64,000 bases of DNA from Heterodera schachtii (lineage: Eukaryota > Nematoda > Chromadorea > Rhabditida > Heteroderidae): contig SIJG01000007.1 of the NCBI GenBank assembly GCA_023374025.1, positions 3,166,636 through 3,230,635 on the forward strand, read 5' to 3'. The position numbers and the translations under genes are program-made. Every line of letters begins with the position of its first letter. Position 1 is the stretch's first letter. The notes under the pieces are model-generated. The model ran no database searches. It was not told the DNA's origin and saw only the letters and a program-made list of their open reading frames with translations. Shown piece by piece: positions 56,173 to 64,000 of this stretch.

Positions 56173-57489
56173 ATGGTCTTCAAGAAAATTGACAAGGAAT
56201 CGGTAAACTCTATAACTTCAGCTTTGTCAATATTTACCCTTCCACCAACTAATGTATCTGTGAGCAGTTCTTCAGTGCGTGAATATTTACCACTTAATCC
56301 TTTAACGGATATTCCTTTTCATTTTAAAATTCACCCTACTGCTAGTTTCTTTGATTTGAACAAATGTTACATTTTAACTGAAATGTCAATTAAAAGGTTT
56401 GACACTGACACCAATAAATATGTTAATTTAAAAGTCAATGAGCAAACGGCAACAATTAATATGATAGGTGCGACATGGATAAAGAATTTAAAAATCACAG
56501 TGCAGGGACGTGAGATTTATGACTCAAACTCACTTTATGCTTATAAAGCATACTTGGACGCTGAACTTTCTTATTCCAAAAACGTAAAGGAGTCAGACCT
56601 GCAGGCTAGCGGGTATTACGTGGACAGTGAGAATCAGGACGGCACGGATAGTACTCAGCAGGGTTTTGAACTGAGAAGAAAATTGTTTTCACAAAGTCAA
56701 ACTGTACAATTTATTACAAAATTGGATGCAGATATTTTCAATCAAGAGAGATATATGGTGAATGGCGTTGAGATTGATATACAATTGACCCCTAATGATA
56801 ATGAATTTATGGTAATGACAGCGTCAGACGATAAATATAAAATTGAAATTACCACTTGTAAATTATATGTAAAGACTCTTGAAGTTGTCGATGGCCTCGC
56901 TTTGGACATACAGAAAAAACTTGAAAACAAAGAGGCAAAATATGCACACCGAAAAACTTTGATCAAATCCACATTTATAAGTGAGAACCGAACTGAATAC
57001 AATGGAACGTTATTTACGGGTCAATTACCTAAACGAGTCATTCTCGGAATGGTGGAGAACGCTGCATACGTAGGCAACTCAAAGAAAAGCCCTTTTAATT
57101 TTAAACCATTTGATATTCGATCCGTCACATTGATGGCAAACGGAAAACAATGGCCCGCTGCGCCTTTTGAGCTTAATTTCAACAAAAATTTATATACACG
57201 GGCATTCCACGAAATGAATGAGGCGTTAGGTATGGCTAGTTCAACTGACAGTAACGGAATTTCTCTTGAGAAGTATAGAAAGGGTTGGACAATTTTTGCG
57301 TTTAATATGACGAATAGCATGGAGGACAATGAGGGTATTGATCTTATCACGGAAGGAACGACTACCGTGTGCATTCAATTTAGATCACCCGTTCCATCTG
57401 GTGGGATCACCCTAATTGCAATGAGTGAAATGGACTCTATTTTGATTCTGGATAAAAATCGAACTGTAATGACCGATACAACCATTTAA
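56173..57489 (+). CDS. Major capsid protein (double jelly-roll type)
   Basis: 438 residues from the ATG at 56,173, which lies right after the stop of the upstream gene. The start (SALSIFTLPPTNVSVSSSSV; REYLPLNP) and the internal β-strand-rich pattern match the Polinton major capsid family, known in nematodes from genes annotated as F54H12.2-like. It is uninterrupted and of normal length. It should form trimers building an icosahedral shell, with the penton protein at the vertices. Assigned by N-terminal motif, size, and position between the pX-like and protease genes. Confidence 0.85.
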   Translation: MVFKKIDKESVNSITSALSIFTLPPTNVSVSSSSVREYLPLNPLTDIPFHFKIHPTASFFDLNKCYILTEMSIKRFDTDTNKYVNLKVNEQTATINMIGATWIKNLKITVQGREIYDSNSLYAYKAYLDAELSYSKNVKESDLQASGYYVDSENQDGTDSTQQGFELRRKLFSQSQTVQFITKLDADIFNQERYMVNGVEIDIQLTPNDNEFMVMTASDDKYKIEITTCKLYVKTLEVVDGLALDIQKKLENKEAKYAHRKTLIKSTFISENRTEYNGTLFTGQLPKRVILGMVENAAYVGNSKKSPFNFKPFDIRSVTLMANGKQWPAAPFELNFNKNLYTRAFHEMNEALGMASSTDSNGISLEKYRKGWTIFAFNMTNSMEDNEGIDLITEGTTTVCIQFRSPVPSGGITLIAMSEMDSILILDKNRTVMTDTTI

Positions 57490-57490
57490 T

Positions 57491-57499
57491 GTATTTAAA
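57491..57499 (+). promoter_or_regulatory. GTATTTAAA element before the membrane protein gene
   Basis: Two bases after the capsid stop codon and 44 bases before the ATG at 57,535. Confidence 0.45.
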
Positions 57500-57534
57500 C
57501 TGATTTTAATTGTTAATATTTTATAATTTTTCAA

Positions 57535-58035
57535 ATGTCTATTTTGTTTGTTTTATTTTTAATAAATTTTTCTTCGAGTTATAATAGCCCTATTCTTTAC
57601 CCTGAACGATCCAGGGACAAAGGAATGACTGATATTTATTATAAAATAGCCTCCTTTGACAATTCTTATTTGAATAAAATTAATCAATCTGAATTATTCT
57701 CAATGATTGATGAAATTGTTGAAAAGTTTCAACTTTGTAATGTAGAAGAGACAAAGTCATTATCGAGATGGGTATACTGTATGCTGTTAGTTTTGCTTTG
57801 GATAGCAATAGTAATGACAGGGATATTTCTCTATTTCAACTCTTTAATTAGAAATTTATGTAAAATTATGCATTTATGCAGAGACGAAAATGGACACAAT
57901 GACGATAAATCGGATTCTATCGGGAAACGCAAAGACCAGAGAACTCTACTTGGGATGCTTCCCTTGCGACAAAATACCCCTAAATATCAACAAGTACCCT
58001 TCAGCATTGGTGGCGAACAACGATCCGTCGAATAA
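57535..58035 (+). CDS. Polinton membrane protein, unknown
   Basis: 166 residues. The first ~15 residues are signal-like (MSILFVLFLINF). A transmembrane helix lies at about 79-101 (WVYCMLLVLLWIAIVMTGIFLYF) and is followed by Cys and a charged tail. The topology suggests a small type I membrane protein with a ~60-residue exposed domain. The final third overlaps the protease gene in another frame by 146 bases, so the real end may be read at low efficiency. It is too small for a known fusion protein. A virion membrane or egress role is a guess. Confidence 0.55.
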   Translation: MSILFVLFLINFSSSYNSPILYPERSRDKGMTDIYYKIASFDNSYLNKINQSELFSMIDEIVEKFQLCNVEETKSLSRWVYCMLLVLLWIAIVMTGIFLYFNSLIRNLCKIMHLCRDENGHNDDKSDSIGKRKDQRTLLGMLPLRQNTPKYQQVPFSIGGEQRSVE

Positions 58036-58357
58036 GGAAGGGACGCACTGGGTAGCAATGTTCATCGTTGATGACAAGACCGTCTACTATTTTGACAGCT
58101 TTGGGCGTATGCCGAACAGATGTATTAATCACTTTTTGCGAAATTATGAAAGCGTAATTTCGAATAAGCCCAGTATTCAGTCGGTGTTTAGTGAGAATTG
58201 CGGTTATTATTGCATTTATTTTGTTCATTTTATGTGCTTATTTGGAGGAAGAAACTATGAGAGTAATTTTGAAAAAATGACAAAAAAGTTGATAGGAGAG
58301 GATAATCCAGATTTGTTTGTCGTGAATTTTGTTAAGAAAATGATAAAAAGTATTTAA
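57890..58357 (+). CDS. Adenain/Ulp1-like cysteine protease
   Basis: 155 residues. The catalytic set is readable: H53 (GTHWVAM), D69 (YYFDSFG), oxyanion Q97 and C104 (ENCGYYC). The Q-to-C spacing of seven matches the adenovirus protease. It is expected to mature capsid proteins. It starts inside the preceding membrane-protein gene, in a different frame. Length and motif order agree with Polinton proteases, and nothing is missing. Confidence 0.92.
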   Translation: MDTMTINRILSGNAKTRELYLGCFPCDKIPLNINKYPSALVANNDPSNKEGTHWVAMFIVDDKTVYYFDSFGRMPNRCINHFLRNYESVISNKPSIQSVFSENCGYYCIYFVHFMCLFGGRNYESNFEKMTKKLIGEDNPDLFVVNFVKKMIKSI

Positions 58358-58358
58358 G
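58350..58358 (+). promoter_or_regulatory. GTATTTAAG element before the PAZ gene
   Basis: It overlaps the protease stop codon and lies 36 bases before the ATG at 58,386, the tightest spacing of the set. Confidence 0.5.
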
Positions 58359-58385
58359 GAATTTTTCATTAACTCATTTATAAAA

Positions 58386-58859
58386 ATGGACCGACTAGAC
58401 ACAATAATTGCTTCTCTTCTGAACTGTCCCGCACGTAACTTGTGCGACTGCTTAAATCACCCGGATGAGATACAAAAAGTAGAAAAATATCTCAAAGGGA
58501 AAACTCTACAGACAACATACAAAAATCAACTGGGTGAATACAAAGATTTTGAGTACGACGGAATTACAAAAGAAAGTGCCCGTAAGCAAATGGCTTACAA
58601 TGGATTCAAGAATGTGACCGTCGACCAGCACTTTTATGTTCGTCACCGCATTTGTCTTCGCTACGCCAATAATCCCTGCGTAATAGAGAAGCACAGAAAC
58701 GGACACGAACGATTCTATCCACTTGAACTAGTGAAAGTGAAACAAGGAGACAAAACTGATATTTATTTGGGACAAAATTTCCCAAAATCAATACCTTTAC
58801 TTGAAGAAAATAATTCAAAATATAATGACAATTATTATGATTCTTATCGCTTATGGTGA
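58386..58859 (+). CDS. Stand-alone PAZ-domain protein (candidate small-RNA 3'-end binder)
   Basis: 157 residues. Nearly the whole protein follows the order of an Argonaute PAZ domain: an N-terminal helix, VEKYLKGKTLQTTYKN, FEYDGITKESARKQ (51-68 region), NVTVDQHFYVRHRICLRYA (76-94), PCV (97-99) and FYPLELVKVKQGD (110-122). No N, MID or PIWI domain is attached. PAZ domains hold the 3' end of small RNAs in Argonaute and Dicer. Alone, such a protein could compete for or mask small RNAs, so a suppressor of host RNA silencing is a fair hypothesis. It has its own GTATTTAAG promoter and lies at the end of the virion cluster. Its 3' end overlaps that of the TBP gene on the other strand by nine bases. 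Confidence 0.75.
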   Translation: MDRLDTIIASLLNCPARNLCDCLNHPDEIQKVEKYLKGKTLQTTYKNQLGEYKDFEYDGITKESARKQMAYNGFKNVTVDQHFYVRHRICLRYANNPCVIEKHRNGHERFYPLELVKVKQGDKTDIYLGQNFPKSIPLLEENNSKYNDNYYDSYRLW

Positions 58860-59399
58860 ATATTTGAAATTGTAGATAATTTGATAAAATTGATTAAATG
58901 CAAAATCAATTTCTTCTTTTGATCGAGAGCCTGTTAGGTTAAGCTTTCCACTTGAAAATACAATAATCGACATTTTGGGGGTTTGGTTTCTGTAGACTAG
59001 GCCTGGGAATAGTTCAGGAGTAAAGGAGCAGCATTTTCCACCAAGAAAATCAGAAAGCGGTCCGAGTTGAATGTGAAATCCCGAATCAGCTGTCGCAATC
59101 AAATTCTTCACCGCAAATTCGTGGACTCGAGCCTCGTTGTACCCACATTGCCTTATTCGCTCCGTGACCTGCTCAGCAGCTTGCCTACATTCTTTCTCAT
59201 TAGTTGCCCCTGTACATACGAATTTTCCAGTTGAGAAAATTATGGCGGTAGCATTTGGATTATAGACTTTCATAATTACAGCATGAATTTTACGTGGATT
59301 ATATTTTGTGGAGGGCGATATTAAATAAATTTTTTCAATATCGAGGGGTGTTTTGGTGTCTACAACAGCAACGCAATTTTTGATTATTGGAAAAAACAT
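58851..59399 (-). CDS. TATA-binding protein homologue (core only)
   Basis: 182 residues, exactly the size of the TBP saddle with no N-terminal extension. Both pseudo-repeats are clear. Repeat 1: YNPRKIHAVIMK, ATAIIFSTGKFVCTGA. Repeat 2: SFTPELFPGLVYR, SIIVFSSGKLNLTGS. Of the four DNA-intercalating phenylalanines known from TBP, three are present (F55, F131, F148) and the first is Ile (I38). It probably directs transcription of element genes, either together with or instead of host TBP. It is encoded opposite to the virion genes and has a TATAAATAG box upstream. Confidence 0.9.
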   Translation of the reverse strand: MFFPIIKNCVAVVDTKTPLDIEKIYLISPSTKYNPRKIHAVIMKVYNPNATAIIFSTGKFVCTGATNEKECRQAAEQVTERIRQCGYNEARVHEFAVKNLIATADSGFHIQLGPLSDFLGGKCCSFTPELFPGLVYRNQTPKMSIIVFSSGKLNLTGSRSKEEIDFAFNQFYQIIYNFKYSP

Positions 59400-59429
59400 T
59401 TTTAAATGAATAATGAGGAGAAAATTTTG

Positions 59430-59438
59430 CTATTTATA
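59430..59438 (-). promoter_or_regulatory. Canonical TATA box of the TBP-homologue gene
   Basis: The minus strand reads GAGTATAAATAGC, beginning 39 bases before the ATG at 59,399. The only other such box in the element precedes pPolB. Confidence 0.6.
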
Positions 59439-59459
59439 CTCGAATAAATTGAATTTAGT

Positions 59460-60230
59460 TATAATTTATTTAATTATATTTTTAATTTTTTAATTTATTT
59501 AATTTATTAATTTTAATTTATTAATTTTTATTTAATTATTTTTATTAATAATAATAATATTTTATTTTTATTAACTTTTGTATTTATATTTATTTAATTT
59601 TAATTTATTTAATTATGATTTTAATTAATTTAATTTATAAATTTTAATTTATTTATTTAATTTAATTTTAATTTTAATTTATTTAATTTAATTTTAATTT
59701 AATTTTATTTAATTTGTATTATTTTTATTATTAATAATAATAATTTATTTTTATTAACTTTTGTATTAATATTTATTTAATTAATTTATTTAATTTTAAT
59801 TTAATTTAATTTTAATTAATTTTAATTTTAATTTAATTTTTTAATTTAATTTTTAATTTATTTTAATTTTTATTTAATTTATTTAATTTTAATTTATTAA
59901 TTTTAATTTATTTATTTATTTAATTTAATTTTAATTTTAATTTATTTAATTTTATTTTAATTTTATTTAATCTGTATTATTTTTATTATTAATAATAATA
60001 ATTTATTTTTATTAACTTTTGTATTAATATTTATTTAATTTTATTTATTTAATTTAATTTAATTTTAATTTTAATTTTAATTTTAATTTTAATTTTAATT
60101 TTAATTTAATTTTAGTTTAATTTTAATTTTAATTTTAATTTTAATTTTAATTTAATTTTTAATTTATTTAATTTTAATTTTAATTTAATTTATTTTATTT
60201 CCTTGATCAGTTCGCTAATCAGAGATGTGA
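59460..60230. repeat. Low-complexity (TTTAATTTTAATTTA)n block
   Basis: About 750 bp almost wholly of T and A, with longer-range duplications such as TTATTAATAATAATAATTTA seen three times. It separates the TBP gene from the chromodomain gene. It is not coding. Confidence 0.9.
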
Positions 60231-60430
60231 TCGCAGATCAGATGTATTCATACCCATTGCCTACTGATCTGAACTGTTTCTAGCATTAGAGGAACAATAG
60301 TTATCCATTCATTCAAGTCCCATGATAAAAAATTATCCAGTGATAATTAATGCAAAAATATTAATAAAATGATGATAATTGTTCAAATTCATTGCGTTTT
60401 CCTTTCATTCCGATCTGATCAATTTTCCAC

Positions 60431-61934
60431 TTATTCTTTTTTGGTCAGCTCTAATTTGGTCTTTCCAACGTCTTCCAGCTGTCCCATTTGTACATTCCCT
60501 GCATTCAGACTCGACTTTTCAAGTGGAAAAGTGTATGAGCCAAAGTCGTTCTCGGAGAAGTTCGGGATGATCATTGTGCCTGTGGCGAAGTCCAACTCAG
60601 CATACCCATAGCGATCTGCCTAAATGAGGGCCTTTTAAATTACGTTCATTAAAGACCAATATTGTTTGTTTAATTTGGTTTTTTAGCTAGGTTTTTGTCC
60701 AAAATATTGGACCAGAAGGTGTCTGCCGGTGCGCATTGGCGATAAAAGGAAATTTTGAAAATTTAATAACAAAAAATCAGCAAATTTATTGATTTCGAGA
60801 GCAATTTTTAAAATAGAAGAATTTATTAGTTATTATTATATGAAAATTTCACCAAAACAAATCTGAATGTTTCTGAAAAATGAATATTTTTTAATTTCTA
60901 AGTTTTAAACCATAAAAACAGAACATTTCTTATAAATCAGTACTTATCCTTATTACCATACCCCTCTCACACTTTCCGAATTCCTTGATCACTCACCCCA
61001 TTCGTTGTCCATGCGGTTTGGCCAACGAACAAATATTGGGGGTCATTGGTGGCGGCTGTTTGTCGCTTGACCATCAGTTTGCCGGGCACATTCTCGTACT
61101 TGAACTGCTCGCCCACTTTGATTTCCACAATTTTCTGTAAAAATTATAAAAATAAAATTTTTCTGTATTTAATAGTTTAAAATATATTTAATTTGAATTA
61201 ATTAATAATTTTTTACATAATTTCGCTCCATTTCAAAGGCGATCAGCATTTCAACTGTTTCGGAGCCAAGGAAATTGGGTTGTGTTTCCCAAGTTGCATC
61301 AGCAACTCCAAAACCGACCCACCGAACTAACCATTCATCCATTCCGGATGAAAGGTTAGTTCGGTGGGCCAGAATATTGTCGAGCTAAAATGGAAAAAAA
61401 TAAATAAATGATTTGTTAAAAATGTTTTAAATGAACAAATGTTTTGTAATTATTTGTAAAAAAAAATAATAAAAAATATCAAGAATATTACAAAAAACTT
61501 TTTGGATTACCTCAAAGACATCATCGTCTGTGCATTGAGGGTTCGCAACAGCCTGTCCTTGTGTTTGTTCTTGCAGCGGTAAAGGAAAAGCAGCCAACGG
61601 TTCCGTAATAGCTGGTTGATTCTGAATCAAAGGGAAAATGCATGAAAAATAGAAATTTTTTGATTACTGTAGATACCATTTCAAAATAATTTTCCAATTC
61701 ATGGAAATCAAATGACAGTGGACTTGGCGTCTGGTGATCAAGGATGGGCTGAGCCAAAAAATTGAAAATTAAATCAGAATTTTGAAAATAATTTTAATTT
61801 AAATTACAGAGATTGGGTCAATTTCCATTTCGTTTTCGATTATTTTGTCTAAATTAATCAAAATAATTTATGTATTTGAAAAATTTGTTTTTACCAAAAG
61901 AAAGAAATTGTAAAATTGACGGCGAAATGGACAT
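60431..61934 (-). CDS. Chromodomain protein with intron-containing structure, inside the Polinton
   Basis: Seven exons in transcription order: 61934-61895, 61848-61808, 61748-61677, 61621-61511, 61384-61217, 61134-60997, 60619-60431. All have GT/AG ends and agreeing phases (252 residues). Exon 5 encodes a chromodomain (VFELDNILAHR, EWLVRWVGFG, ATWETQPNFLG), which in chromatin proteins binds methylated histone tails; the aromatic positions V/F, W and W are present. The C-terminal ~110 residues look like a β-sandwich (VEIKVGEQFKY; GTMIIPNFSENDFGSYTF), possibly Ig-like. Six introns contrast with the intron-poor element genes and point to capture of a host gene. CTATTTAAG lies 68 bases upstream (61994-62002). 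Confidence 0.8.
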
Positions 61935-61993
61935 TTCAAGTAAAATTTGGAGTATTAGGTTAAAGAATAGGAAAGGGCCTAGCATTTTCGGTG

Positions 61994-62002
61994 CTTAAAT
62001 AG
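61994..62002 (-). promoter_or_regulatory. CTATTTAAG element before the chromodomain gene
   Basis: One base off the GTATTTAAG of the virion genes, 68 bases before the predicted ATG on the minus strand. Confidence 0.35.
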
Positions 62003-62389
62003 GGTTTAAAATTTAATTTAGTTAATGAAAAGCCTAAAATTTTCGGTAAACATCATTTTGGGAGGGCAAAAGTGTGAAGTGCGCAGGGAATTCCATCCAC
62101 AAAGGGTAAAATGTGGTTAAAATGAGATATTTCGTTTGTTGTCCCGCTAATTATCCTTTGGAAATGGCCCGCCTCTCTCCTAAAGGCCATTTTGCCGGTC
62201 AGCGCAGCACAAAAGGGCACTTCAACCAGCACCGCTTAGCCTATTTTCGGCTTTGTTTTGCACATTTAGATGAAAACCCTCATCATTTTCATTATTTTTA
62301 TTTATTTTATATTGTTTATACTTTATTTTCTATTTCTATTAATATTTTATTTTTTACTTTTTAGATTTTTTAAATATTTTTTAAAATTT

Positions 62390-62640
62390 TCACCTCCTCA
62401 GGGATTTAATTTTCACCTCTTCAGATATTTTTTTAATTTTACCTCCTCTGGGATTTAATTTTCATCTCCTCTGGTTTTTTTCACCTCCTCAGGGATTTAA
62501 TTTTCACCTCTTCAGATATTTTTTCATTTTACCTCCTCTGGGATTTAATTTTCATCTCCTCTGGTTTTTTTCACCTCCTCAGGGATTTAATTTTCACCCC
62601 TTCAGATGTTTTTTCAATTTTTACCTCTTAGGGGACTGCA
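62390..62640. repeat. Right-arm tandem repeat of the Polinton terminus
   Basis: TTTTCACCTCCTCAGGGATTTAA and TTTTCATCTCCTCTGG variants are repeated about nine times just inside the core terminal repeat. The left arm has far fewer copies, so the arms differ in length. Confidence 0.85.
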
Positions 62641-62756
62641 ATATTTATTATAGGTGTTTTTTAAAGGTTTAAATCTGGTACTGAAGTGTCCCTTTCCACT
62701 GGGACTTAAATGGCGGGGCTGAAAATTAAGGGCGAAAATCTGCATGGGTAACTACT
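62641..62756. repeat. Right terminal inverted repeat of the Polinton (core)
   Basis: Partner of 44,637-44,752. It ends CATGGGTAACTACT at 62,756, followed by the TCCATT duplication (62757-62762). Confidence 0.9.
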
Positions 62757-62982
62757 TCCATTCTTTTTTTGAATATTTTCTTTCTTTTTGCTTTATTTTT
62801 TCTTTTATTTTATAAAATTTTCTTATTATTTCCCGTTTCTTCTGTTCAATTTGCGCTTTTTCTTCCCATTTTTCTCCAAATATTTCATCAAATGACTTTT
62901 GTTGCAGTTTTTTCTCTTTTAATTCAATTTGACTAATTAGGGCAATTAAAATTAAACAGAATAATAATAGTAATAATTTCAT
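62757..62982 (-). pseudogene. N-terminal half of the secreted-HTH gene split by the Polinton
   Basis: From the ATG at 62,982 it encodes the signal-like MKLLLLLFCLILIALISQIE, FDEIFGEKWEEKAQIEQKK and KYSKKEW. It then meets the duplicated TCCATT and the Polinton end. The coding sequence resumes in the same sense at 44,636 with the first HTH unit, so this is the other part of the fragment at 43,532-44,636. Confidence 0.85.
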
Positions 62983-62989
62983 TTTCCTT

Positions 62990-64000
62990 GATAATATTCC
63001 CAAAAATGAATTTATATAATATTTTTTTAATAAATTATTTCATTTTAGTCCATTCAGAGGCTTTTTATTCACATGAAAAAATCACAATTCTACTGAATTT
63101 CCGGAAAAAATAACATAATCCAATTTCTTAGAAAAATAAGATGATTTTATTCATCTACTGATCACATTTATTTAAAAGATAAATATTTATTAATAATAAA
63201 TTACTCTACTTATGACAAAAGGAAAAAATTTAAATTTTTTTTTGAAAATTAAATAGTAAAAATCCGAAAGTTAGTGAAAGAAAATTGCAAAATTATCAAA
63301 ATTAAAGAAAAAGCATTTAAAATGGAATAAATAATCTTTTCAAAATAATTTTTAAGAAAAAAGAATAATTTAAAGGTTCTTGAAGCAGAAAACCACGTAA
63401 ATTTGGTTTTACTTGATAAAAAATGAATTCAATTTTTCATTTTATTGTCAAATGACTTTTGTTGCAATTTTTTATTTTCTAATTCAATGGACTAATTAGG
63501 GCAATTAAAATTAAACAGAATATCATTTTTCTGAAATTATATTCCTAAATATTAATTTATATATTTTTTTAATAAATCCAAATTATTCATTTTAGTCAAT
63601 TAAGAGCCTTTTTATTCACATGAAAAAGCTCAATTCTACTGAATTTGCGGAAAAAATCTCCAATCTAGAAAAAATGATGATTTCCTCCCTACTGATCAGA
63701 TTTATTTAAAAGAAAATTTTTTAAATTAAATAATTTAATAAAATAGAAAAAATTATTGTTTAGAAAAGTTAGAATGATTTAGAGCTATTAACAAACGAAA
63801 CCACATAAACGAAGTTTTACTTGATTAAAAAAAAATTCAAAATTAAAATTTATTTTAGTACTTCGGAAATTCTTTTTAATAAATCTAAACATATTTCGTT
63901 AAAAATATTATTGACTGATTTTGGAGTAGAGTTTGTCAGTTTTTCTGTAGTCTTCATAGCCAGCATAAACGAGAAGTTAATTAATTTAATTAATTACATA
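62990..64000. other. HTH-gene flank and a further short fragment; otherwise no gene
   Basis: It contains the conserved family upstream block (near 63,058-63,085), a second truncated HTH N-terminal fragment at about 63,445-63,530 (minus), and its own upstream block near 63,600-63,640. The rest is AT-rich with no gene visible. Confidence 0.5.

Larger units (their letters stand above)
44637..62756 (+). mobile_element. Polinton/Maverick, 18.1 kb, complete with both termini and 6-bp target duplication
   Basis: Both ends are defined: AGTAGTTACCCATGCAG at the left and its reverse complement ending GGGTAACTACT at the right. TCCATT is duplicated outside (44631-44636 and 62757-62762). AG...CT ends and a 6-bp duplication are the Polinton norm. 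Gene order: pPolB, zinc-ribbon protein, ATPase, hydrophobic small protein, KR-rich protein, integrase, penton-like (broken), pX-like, major capsid, membrane protein, protease and PAZ protein on plus; TBP and chromodomain gene on minus. All core replication, integration and virion genes are present, so the element could have been virus-like. The penton frame breaks are the only obvious lesion. Confidence 0.95.

Overview
This window is eukaryotic and very probably comes from a nematode. The reasons are short AT-rich introns with GT...AG borders, two clearly reconstructable host genes (a REXO1/pqe-1-type RNA exonuclease and an SLC25A33/36-type mitochondrial carrier), a Ty3/gypsy element carrying an envelope-like region, a Polinton/Maverick, and dense satellites and foldback transposons. 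A plant-parasitic tylenchid such as a cyst nematode is plausible, but the sequence alone does not prove it.

Layout. 1-6.5 kb: a minus-strand Ty3/gypsy element (gag, an envelope-like region, protease, RT, RNase H) whose 5' LTR appears split by a foldback element with a 10-bp target duplication. 6.7-13.0 kb: REXO1-like exonuclease, plus strand, 12 recognisable exons, 5' end not found. 13.8-19.3 kb: the carrier, minus strand, complete in 10 exons. Introns of both genes hold non-autonomous hAT elements with exact 8-bp target duplications and a dispersed GC-rich hairpin repeat. 20.5-44.6 kb: repeat-dominated DNA with a 15-bp minisatellite, about 21 copies of a ~488-bp satellite, a second related satellite, a phlebovirus-Gc-like envelope remnant, and several copies of a small gene encoding a putatively secreted protein with three helix-turn-helix units.

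44,637-62,756: a complete 18.1-kb Polinton with terminal inverted repeats (AGTAGTTACCC...) and a 6-bp target duplication (TCCATT). It has inserted into, and split, one of the secreted-HTH genes. It carries the expected set: protein-primed DNA polymerase B, packaging ATPase, retroviral-type integrase with a chromodomain-like tail, adenain-like protease, major capsid protein, penton/minor capsid protein, and small virion-type proteins. It also carries three unexpected genes: a stand-alone PAZ-domain protein (58,386-58,859), a minimal TATA-binding protein (58,851-59,399, minus) and an intron-containing chromodomain protein (60,431-61,934, minus).

My main proposal is that this Polinton is a virus-like element with its own transcription factor and two candidate counter-silencing proteins, one that could bind small-RNA 3' ends and one that could read methylated histone tails. 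The domain calls rest on motifs visible in the sequence. The functions are inferred. The polymerase and TBP genes have canonical TATAAATAG boxes, whereas many virion-cluster genes have GTATTTAAG/A shortly before their start, which could mean early and late promoter classes. The same GTATTTAAG also occurs in the retrotransposon LTR, so it may simply be a host-readable TATA variant.
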